DNA of 62,803 nucleotides, from assembly GCF_004332155.1 (NCBI RefSeq), contig NZ_SJDV01000012.1, positions 1 to 62,803 of the forward strand, written 5' to 3'. Shown here piece after piece: positions 56,799-62,803 of this stretch. A model generated the notes under the pieces. The model saw nothing but the letters and a program-made list of their open reading frames with translations. It did no database searches and was not told the origin of the DNA. Numbering within the stretch: the first letter of the stretch is position 1; each line of letters begins with the position of its first letter. The stretch comes from Gramella sp. KN1008 (GTDB lineage Bacteria > Bacteroidota > Bacteroidia > Flavobacteriales > Flavobacteriaceae). The translations under genes and the position numbers were made by a program.

Positions 56799-58691
56799 AT
56801 GAATAGAATAATTTTTAGTTTATTATTAATCACAACCGGGCTGTTAAATGCCCAGAATAATACAGGTTACTGGCAGCAACATGTAGACTACACGATGGAA
56901 GTTGATGTGAATGTAGAAAATTTCCGTTATACAGGAACGCAGGAACTTATATATACCAATAATTCTCCAGATACCCTGGACAGGGTTTTCTATCATCTGT
57001 ACTTCAATGCCTTTCAGCCAGAAAGTGAAATGAACGCACGCCTTACGAGCGTTCCCGATCCTGATGGCAGAATGACCATTAATAAAGGCACAGACGAAAA
57101 TCCAGAGATCGTAAGCAGAATTTCTGAACTTACTCCAGAGCAGATTGGGTATCTAAGAGTCAATTCTCTCACCCAGGATGGTCAAAAGCTTCAGTATGAA
57201 GAAGTGGGGACTGTACTGGAAGTTGAACTTGCCGAAGCAATTCTGCCTGGCGATAAGACCATTTTTAAAATGGAATTCGAAGGGCAGGTACCGGAACAGA
57301 TCAGAAGATCCGGTAGAAACAGTTCAGAAGGAATTGCGCTTTCCATGAGTCAGTGGTATCCTAAATTAGCTGAGTATGACTTTCAGGGATGGCATGCAGA
57401 TCCTTATATAGCCCGTGAATTCCATGGGGTATGGGGAGATTTTGATGTTAAGATCACGATCGATAAAGATTACATCCTGGGAAGTACTGGATATCTTCAA
57501 AATCCCGAGGAAATAGGATATGGTTATGAAGAAGAAGGAACCAAAGTGAAAAGAAAAGGGGATAAGCTTACATGGCATTTTGTAGCGCCCCAGGTTCACG
57601 ATTTCACCTGGGCCGCCGATCCCGAATATATCCACGATAAAGTAGTTGCCGAAGATGGCACTGTTCTTCACTTCCTTTACAAGGATAATGACGAAATAAA
57701 GGAAAATTGGAAGAACCTTCAACCTAAAACTGCTGAACTTCTTGCATTTTTCAATGAACATATTGGCCCTTATCCATGGGATCAGTATTCAGTAGTTCAA
57801 GGCGGTGATGGTGGTATGGAATACGCCATGCTTACACTAATTACAGGCGAACGTTCTTTTGGTAGCCTTGTTGGTGTAACCTCCCACGAAATGGCTCACG
57901 CCTGGTTCCAGCATCTTTTAGCCACTAACGAAAGCAAGCATGAATGGATGGATGAAGGATTTACTTCATACATTTCTTCGCTGGCGATGAACGAAGTGAT
58001 GGATCAGAATGCTGAAAATGCGCATAGTGGGTCTTATAGAGGTTATTATTACCTCGCGAGATCAGGTAGAGAACAACCTCAAAGCACCCATGCTGACAGG
58101 TACGCGCTTAACGGACTTTATGGTGCATCAGCCTATTCAAAAGGTGCGGTGTTTCTAGCACAGCTCGGATATGTAATAGGCCAGGACAACTTGGCGAAAA
58201 CCCTGAATAAATATTATGATGAATGGAAATTCAAACATCCTACGCCTAACGACTTTATAAGGATCGCTGAAAAAGTTTCCGGAGCAGAGCTTGACTGGTA
58301 CCTCATGGACTGGACACAAACGACGAATACCATCGATTATGCTATTGACTCTGTAGAAGATAGTGGAGAGAGTACAACTGTAAACCTTCAACGTATAGGA
58401 CTAATGCCTATGCCTGTAGAATTGGATGTTACTTATACTGACGGAACTGAAGAGACTTTTTATATTCCCCTGCAAATGATGAGATGGGAAAAACCTGCTG
58501 AAGAAGGAGTTAAATGGACTGTAAAAGATGACTGGGCCTGGGGATTCCCAACTTACCAGCTTGAGATTCCTGTAACTAAGGAGAATATTAAAAGCATAGA
58601 GATTGATAAGTCTCAATTAATGGCTGATATTAACCTGGAAGATAATAAATGGACAAACTCTTCCAATAACAATTCAGAGTCCGGTAACTAA
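56799..58691 (+). CDS. M1-family metallopeptidase (aminopeptidase-like)
   Basis: This 630-residue exported protein has a signal peptide (about 1-18). The M1 zinc motif is H363-E364-x-x-H367 (HEMAH) with E386 18 residues on (WMDEGF), and a GGMEYAM motif in place of the usual GAMEN. An N-terminal beta-domain (about 20-330) is typical. It trims N-terminal residues from peptides. It ends before a terminator. Confidence 0.93.
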   Translation: MNRIIFSLLLITTGLLNAQNNTGYWQQHVDYTMEVDVNVENFRYTGTQELIYTNNSPDTLDRVFYHLYFNAFQPESEMNARLTSVPDPDGRMTINKGTDENPEIVSRISELTPEQIGYLRVNSLTQDGQKLQYEEVGTVLEVELAEAILPGDKTIFKMEFEGQVPEQIRRSGRNSSEGIALSMSQWYPKLAEYDFQGWHADPYIAREFHGVWGDFDVKITIDKDYILGSTGYLQNPEEIGYGYEEEGTKVKRKGDKLTWHFVAPQVHDFTWAADPEYIHDKVVAEDGTVLHFLYKDNDEIKENWKNLQPKTAELLAFFNEHIGPYPWDQYSVVQGGDGGMEYAMLTLITGERSFGSLVGVTSHEMAHAWFQHLLATNESKHEWMDEGFTSYISSLAMNEVMDQNAENAHSGSYRGYYYLARSGREQPQSTHADRYALNGLYGASAYSKGAVFLAQLGYVIGQDNLAKTLNKYYDEWKFKHPTPNDFIRIAEKVSGAELDWYLMDWTQTTNTIDYAIDSVEDSGESTTVNLQRIGLMPMPVELDVTYTDGTEETFYIPLQMMRWEKPAEEGVKWTVKDDWAWGFPTYQLEIPVTKENIKSIEIDKSQLMADINLEDNKWTNSSNNNSESGN

Positions 58692-58712
58692 TCCCACGTA
58701 GAACCATATTTT

Positions 58713-58740
58713 AAAACCCTTTCATAACTGAAGGGGTTTT
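58713..58740 (+). terminator. Terminator after the M1 peptidase gene
   Basis: An 11-bp stem with one G-U pair (58713-58723 with 58730-58740) and a 6-nt loop continue into TTT at 58741. It lies 21 nt past the stop. Confidence 0.8.
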
Positions 58741-58758
58741 TTTATTTAATACTATGCT

Positions 58759-58766
58759 TACTTTTG
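58759..58766 (+). promoter_or_regulatory. -7 element of rnpA, possibly leaderless
   Basis: TACTTTTG (58759-58766) is followed by 4 nt (AAAC) and the rnpA ATG, the same geometry as at rbfA. The mRNA would start at or very near the ATG. Confidence 0.5.
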
Positions 58767-58770
58767 AAAC

Positions 58771-59139
58771 ATGGACCAAAGTTTCGGAAATTCCCAAAAA
58801 CTGAAGAGCAAAAAGCATATAGACCTGCTTTTTACTGAAGGTAAAAGCCTAAAGGCCTTTCCTCTTAAACTTATTTACATTCCTTTGGCTGAGAAAGGAG
58901 AACCTCAATTAAAAACAGGTGTTTCTGTACCTAAGAAACTAGTTAGTACCGCAGTTAAGAGGAATAGAATTAAAAGGCTCATTCGGGAAGTTTTCAGAAA
59001 AAATAAGTACCTTGTTACCAAAGATTTATCTTCTTCACACGCATTCATGTTCATTTACATTTCCCGGGACGAAATGAGCTATGAAAAAATCGAAATGAGC
59101 ATGATAAGGATAATGGAGAAATTCAGGGAAAAACTTTAA
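58771..59139 (+). CDS. rnpA: Ribonuclease P protein component
   Basis: This 122-residue basic protein supports the RNase P RNA in tRNA 5' maturation. It shows KKHIDLLFTEGKSL, TGVSVPKKLVSTAVKRNRIKRLIREVFRKN, the RNR motif region. It is not next to rpmH, in contrast with many bacteria, and is followed after 3 nt by the protease gene. Confidence 0.93.
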   Translation: MDQSFGNSQKLKSKKHIDLLFTEGKSLKAFPLKLIYIPLAEKGEPQLKTGVSVPKKLVSTAVKRNRIKRLIREVFRKNKYLVTKDLSSSHAFMFIYISRDEMSYEKIEMSMIRIMEKFREKL

Positions 59140-59142
59140 GCT

Positions 59143-60777
59143 ATGAAAAAAAGAATTAACAGGGCGGTCATTCTTCCGGTTGTTCTAGTCGGAATATTTC
59201 TGGGAACCGTTAGCTTCAGATCAGATTTCTTTGAGATCGCCAAACAGATTGAGATCTTCACTACGCTTTTCAAGGAGATCAATATGAATTATGTAGATGA
59301 AACCAATCCGGCGGCGTTGATGGATACAGCTATAAAATCCATGCTTACAGACCTTGATCCTTATACCAACTACTGGAACGAACAGGATGTGGAAGCGGCA
59401 CGAATAAACTCTGCCGGAGAATATACCGGAATTGGAGCCCTGGTTAAAACCGGAGCTGAGGCAATTACCGTGGTGGAAGTTTACAAGGATTATCCGGCAG
59501 ATAATGCCGGTTTAAAGGCAGGAGACGAGATTCTAAAGATCGGGGATATCAGTGTAGCCGATTTTAAAGAAGATGCGGGAGAACTTCTTAATGGAGCCCC
59601 AGACAGCAATATTAGCATTACTTATCGAAGACAGGGGGAAATTAGAACCACTTCTTTAAAGAGAAGTGCGGTAGAGCTGGACGCAGTACCTTTTTATAAA
59701 TTACTGGAGGATAATTCAGGATATATTGTGCTATCACGTTTTAATGCTAAAGCATCTACCGAAGTTGGAAGGGCACTTAAAGATCTCAAGAATCAGGGAG
59801 CAGATAAGATTATTCTCGATCTGAGAGGAAATCCCGGCGGGCTCCTGAATGAAGCCATCAATGTTAGCAATATTTTTATTCCGGAAGGCGAACTGATTGT
59901 TACCACAAAATCGGCAATAGAAAAATACAACCGTGAATATTTCACAAAAAAGGAACCTATAGATACCAAAATTCCTTTGGTAGTGCTGGTAAACGGAAGA
60001 AGTGCTTCTGCAAGTGAGATAGTTGCGGGAGCAATTCAGGATCTGGACAGGGGAGTAATTATAGGTGCAAGAAGCTTTGGAAAAGGACTTGTGCAGAGAC
60101 CGAGGGAACTGGCTTATGGAACTCAACTCAAGATAACAATTTCGAGGTATTATACTCCAAGCGGAAGGTGTATTCAGGCTTTGGATTATCGCAGAAGGGA
60201 TGAAGATGGCAAGGCAGTACGAACACGGGTGGAAGATTATAATGAATTCACTACCCGCAATGGCAGGAAAGTATATGATGGTGGGGGAATACTTCCAGAT
60301 ATCAGCCTTGAAACTTCGGAATTCAGCGATATAACCCAGGCATTGTTAATTGAAGATGCCATCTTTAATTATGCTACCAAATATTATTATTCCCATGAGC
60401 TTTCAGATCCTTCGGAATTTAATTTTACAAATGAAGATTTCAACGATTTTAAAAAATATGTGGAAAATTCCGGTTTTGAATATCAAACCGCGACCGAAAG
60501 AGAATTGAACGATATGCTGGAAAAATCTGAAGATGAACAGATAAGAACCAGGATCTCTTCAGAAATATCCAATATTAAAACGGCAATAAATAATTACAAG
60601 AAACAGCAACTGGAAGATAAAAAGCCTGAAATTGCAAGTTTATTAACCGATGAGATCATTAAACGTTATTTCTATAAAGAAGGATTGTATGAATATTATA
60701 CAAAGAATAATCCCGAGATAGAAAGGGCAAGGGCAATTCTTAACAATCCTTCAGAATATTCTAAAATCCTAAAATAG
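59143..60777 (+). CDS. C-terminal processing peptidase (S41)
   Basis: This 544-residue protein has one N-terminal membrane anchor (about 8-25), a PDZ domain (about 90-170, GEYTGIGALVKT onward), and the S41 catalytic core with S289 (GRSASASEI, middle Ser) and K314 (SFGKG), the Ser-Lys dyad with 25-residue spacing. Such proteases trim exported proteins. It is 3 nt from rnpA and 2 nt from the desaturase gene. Confidence 0.93.
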   Translation: MKKRINRAVILPVVLVGIFLGTVSFRSDFFEIAKQIEIFTTLFKEINMNYVDETNPAALMDTAIKSMLTDLDPYTNYWNEQDVEAARINSAGEYTGIGALVKTGAEAITVVEVYKDYPADNAGLKAGDEILKIGDISVADFKEDAGELLNGAPDSNISITYRRQGEIRTTSLKRSAVELDAVPFYKLLEDNSGYIVLSRFNAKASTEVGRALKDLKNQGADKIILDLRGNPGGLLNEAINVSNIFIPEGELIVTTKSAIEKYNREYFTKKEPIDTKIPLVVLVNGRSASASEIVAGAIQDLDRGVIIGARSFGKGLVQRPRELAYGTQLKITISRYYTPSGRCIQALDYRRRDEDGKAVRTRVEDYNEFTTRNGRKVYDGGGILPDISLETSEFSDITQALLIEDAIFNYATKYYYSHELSDPSEFNFTNEDFNDFKKYVENSGFEYQTATERELNDMLEKSEDEQIRTRISSEISNIKTAINNYKKQQLEDKKPEIASLLTDEIIKRYFYKEGLYEYYTKNNPEIERARAILNNPSEYSKILK

Positions 60778-60779
60778 AA

Positions 60780-61598
60780 ATGGAAGCTTTTCTTTCATTT
60801 TTCGAACAGATGCCGGCCTGGCAAAAGGTAGCCTGGATCAGTTTAGTGCTTGGAGTATTCTGGATCCTGGAAGGCTACTACGCTTTAGTAAAGTTCAGAT
60901 ATAACAAATGGCGTCATGCAAAAACCAACTTCATCCTACTTGGATTTGTAATGTTGATAAACCTGCTATTCGGATTTATAACCGCCGGAATATTTATTTG
61001 GATTCAGGATTATCAGGTTGGGATTTTACAGTTTTTAAACATACCTATATGGGTTGAACTAATTTTATCTATCATGGCACTGGATCTGATAGCCCAGTAC
61101 TTTGTTCATTTTTTATTACATAAAGTAAAATGGATGTGGAGACTGCATCTGGTACATCACAGCGATACCCATGTAGATACCACTACCGGAACACGCCATC
61201 ATCCTTTCGATTTTCTTATAAGGGAAAGTTTCGCTTTGATGACGGTTATTATCATGGGAATGCCTTTAGGTTTTTACCTGTTCTACCGTATCTTAAGTGT
61301 ATTCTTCACTTACTTTACCCATGCAAACATCAAACTTCCTGGTAAACTGGATAAAGTTCTGAGTTATCTTATAGTTACTCCAAATATGCATAAATTCCAT
61401 CATCATTATCAATTACCCTGGACCGATAGCAATTATGGAAATATGTTAAGTATCTGGGATCGTATTTTTGGAACATTCGTTTACGACAGCACAGAAAATA
61501 TACGTTATGGTATTGATATAGTAGATGATAAAACCTCAGATAATATAGGTTATCAGCTTGGTATTCCTTTTAACAGGTCTATCAGGACCAGGAATTAA
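60780..61598 (+). CDS. Sterol desaturase / fatty acid hydroxylase family membrane protein
   Basis: This 272-residue membrane protein has four or so hydrophobic helices and the di-iron His boxes: HFLLH, HLVHH, and HKFHHHY. Family members hydroxylate or desaturate lipids, for example hydroxy fatty acids. It is the last gene of the rnpA operon and overlaps the convergent GNAT gene by 4 nt. Confidence 0.9.
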   Translation: MEAFLSFFEQMPAWQKVAWISLVLGVFWILEGYYALVKFRYNKWRHAKTNFILLGFVMLINLLFGFITAGIFIWIQDYQVGILQFLNIPIWVELILSIMALDLIAQYFVHFLLHKVKWMWRLHLVHHSDTHVDTTTGTRHHPFDFLIRESFALMTVIIMGMPLGFYLFYRILSVFFTYFTHANIKLPGKLDKVLSYLIVTPNMHKFHHHYQLPWTDSNYGNMLSIWDRIFGTFVYDSTENIRYGIDIVDDKTSDNIGYQLGIPFNRSIRTRN

Positions 61599-62041
61599 TC
61601 TTTCAGCATTGCTATATGTGGAATACCATCCTCCAGGTAACCCTCACCCACAGTGTGATATCCGTGAAATTCATAAAACTTTATAAGATATTGTTGTGCA
61701 GATAGCTTTATTCGTGAAGTATTGAAATGATCTTTTATAGCCTGATCTGAAGCTTTCATGATCTCATGACCGTAGCCAAATTTTCTTTCTGAATATTTTA
61801 CAACAACCCGGCCTATAGCCGCTTCATTAAAATAATATCCCGGTTTGAAACAACGGGTATAAGCAACAATTTTATCATTTTTCTTTCCAATAACATGGAG
61901 CGCATCACTGTCCTTTCCATCAATATCCTGGTATACACAATCCTGTTCTACCACAAAAACTTCAGAGCGCAACTGTAGAATATCATAAAGTTCAGTAAGT
62001 CTTAACTCACTGAACTTCTTTACTTCAACCTTTAAATCCAT
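61595..62041 (-). CDS. ElaA-family GNAT acetyltransferase
   Basis: This 148-residue protein has the GNAT core: LYDILQLRSEVFVVEQDC, the acetyl-CoA loop IGRVVVKYSERKFGYGHEIM, and YLIKFYEFHGYHTVGEGYLEDGIPHIAM, all typical of ElaA. The substrate is unknown. It is 6 nt from rpiB. Confidence 0.9.
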   Translation of the reverse strand: MDLKVEVKKFSELRLTELYDILQLRSEVFVVEQDCVYQDIDGKDSDALHVIGKKNDKIVAYTRCFKPGYYFNEAAIGRVVVKYSERKFGYGHEIMKASDQAIKDHFNTSRIKLSAQQYLIKFYEFHGYHTVGEGYLEDGIPHIAMLKD

Positions 62042-62047
62042 AGGTTA

Positions 62048-62488
62048 TTAACAATACTTTTTCGCCGGGATCTTATCCACTCTTCTTTGATGACGTCCTC
62101 CTTCAAATTCGGTATTGATAAAAGTTTCCGTCATTTGTGTGGCAAGTTCCTCAGATACAAACCTGGCGGGAATACTCAGGATATTAGCATTGTTATGCTC
62201 CCTTGCTAGTTTAGCGATCTCTTCGTTCCAGCATAAAGCAGATCGTACCCCCTGATGTTTATTAGCGGTCATGTTTGCGCCGTTTCCACTTCCACAGATA
62301 ATAATTCCAAGATCTGCCTTTGCGTTTTCCACATCTTCGGCTACCGGATGTACAAAATCAGGATAATCAACACTATAGTCAGAATTTGTACCATAATTAG
62401 TAACTGTATGGCCAAGTGATTCCAGCTTTTCCTGGATCATTTGTTTATAACCGGTACCTGCGTGATCATTTCCAATTGAGATTTTCAT
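62048..62488 (-). CDS. rpiB: Ribose-5-phosphate isomerase B
   Basis: This 146-residue enzyme interconverts ribose-5-P and ribulose-5-P in the pentose phosphate pathway. The start at 62488 gives MKISIGNDHAG, the usual N-terminus; an in-frame ATG at 62527 would lie upstream of the promoter. GIIICGSGNGANMTANK is the catalytic-Cys motif, with ARFVSEE and FEGGRHQRRVDKI toward the end. It leads the GNAT gene. Confidence 0.93.
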   Translation of the reverse strand: MKISIGNDHAGTGYKQMIQEKLESLGHTVTNYGTNSDYSVDYPDFVHPVAEDVENAKADLGIIICGSGNGANMTANKHQGVRSALCWNEEIAKLAREHNNANILSIPARFVSEELATQMTETFINTEFEGGRHQRRVDKIPAKKYC

Positions 62489-62505
62489 GTTCATATGATT
62501 TGTGA

Positions 62506-62534
62506 CAAAGTTAAAAAAAGCGGTCATTAACCAA
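62506..62534 (-). promoter_or_regulatory. Promoter of rpiB
   Basis: On the minus strand TTG (62532-62534) and TAACTTTG (62506-62513) are spaced by 18 nt, matching the Bacteroidota -33/-7 pattern. Transcription would start about 62499, giving a short leader of about 11 nt and supporting the 62488 start codon. Confidence 0.6.
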
Positions 62535-62803
62535 CTTATTTTTGATTGTTAATTACTTTACAGAATATCTTAGTTTTCAATGTTTTAAAATTGACACCTA
62601 ATTGTGAAAAACATCTGATGATTTAATTAGAAATAAATTTTGTTTTTAAGAAAATAATAACAATACGCTCCTTATGTTGAATAAACCAAATTATAAGTAT
62701 ATAATTTTTTAGTTAGTTATGAGCACTTAAAAACAGCTTACAACGAAAATGATAGTGATAAGATGGGTAAACTAGCTCATAGAATGCTCCCAATGCTTAG
62801 GCA
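62535..62803. other. A/T-rich sequence, no gene identified
   Basis: Apart from the rpiB promoter, this end of the window shows no recognisable gene. A frame opening with ATG at 62763 (MGKLAHRM) runs 13 codons to the edge and could be the start of a gene, but it is too short to judge. Confidence 0.3.

Noticed and set aside
62489..62527. Longer rpiB with start at 62527
   Set aside because: The extra 13 residues are not family-like and the -7 element at 62506-62513 lies downstream of that start.
1..62803. CRISPR arrays, rRNA genes, complete insertion sequences
   Set aside because: I saw no regularly spaced repeats, no rRNA sequence and no transposase. Only the tRNA, island genes and the short inverted repeats described are present.

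Overview
The window is chromosomal DNA of a Bacteroidota bacterium, most likely a marine-type member of the Flavobacteriaceae (Gramella/Christiangramia-like). The reasons are a SusC/SusD pair, OmpA-free TonB-type barrels with carboxypeptidase-regulatory N-domains, TAnnTTTG-type promoter elements, Bacteroidota-type tyrosine integrase, and A/T-rich intergenic DNA. The genus is an inference from gene content and was not tested by alignment.

Layout. (1) 1-10208: an A/T-rich integrated island. It carries a 1263-residue protein that looks like a TPR-GreAB-C-PIN conflict (defence) protein, a DUF3871-like gene overlapping a RecA/Sak4-like ATPase, a small winged-helix-like protein, a tyrosine integrase, a DUF3987 ATPase, an excisionase-like HTH protein and an unknown gene. 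The right end abuts the 3' end of a CAT-anticodon tRNA (10209-10282), the probable attachment site; the left end lies outside the window. (2) 10349-15940: housekeeping genes (methylmalonyl-CoA epimerase, RbfA, a LolE-like permease, DusB) and an outer-membrane barrel protein. (3) 16086-48789: a continuous amino-sugar / peptidoglycan salvage locus of about 33 kb. (4) 48790-62803: housekeeping genes (LepA, YebC, an Na+/H+ antiporter, RnpA, a C-terminal processing protease, RpiB and others), with a broken four-helix-bundle cassette between lepA and yebC.

How the salvage locus seems to work. SusC/SusD would bring glycan fragments across the outer membrane. Periplasmic or lipid-anchored enzymes would take apart peptidoglycan: two Amidase_2 proteins (one fused to a NamZ/GH171 exo-muramidase domain), a NagZ-like GH3 fused to a class C beta-lactamase-like domain, GH20, GH18, GH9, two GHL10-like proteins and an NlpC/P60 endopeptidase. 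An MFS transporter (FucP/NagP type), an SSS symporter and a DUF5009/NagX-like membrane acyltransferase would handle uptake or modification of sugars. In the cytoplasm MurQ removes lactate from MurNAc-6-P, NagB (fused to a PIG-L deacetylase domain) deaminates GlcN-6-P, and a dipeptide epimerase handles L-Ala-D-Glu. A ROK repressor is the likely local regulator. A 14-bp sequence is shared exactly between the susC upstream region and the MFS-GH20-murQ upstream region, with a weaker match in front of the ROK gene. I see no MurNAc/GlcNAc kinase and no separate NagA in the window.

Transcription units visible from spacing: ROK-nagB/PIG-L-amidase-amidase/NamZ-phosphoesterase (+, ends at a terminator at 28235-28264); acyltransferase-GH3/Bla (-); MFS-GH20-murQ-CBM9-GHL (-); susC-susD (-, ends at a terminator at 37716-37751); GH18-GHL10-SSS-GH9-epimerase-AKR-NlpC/P60 (-).
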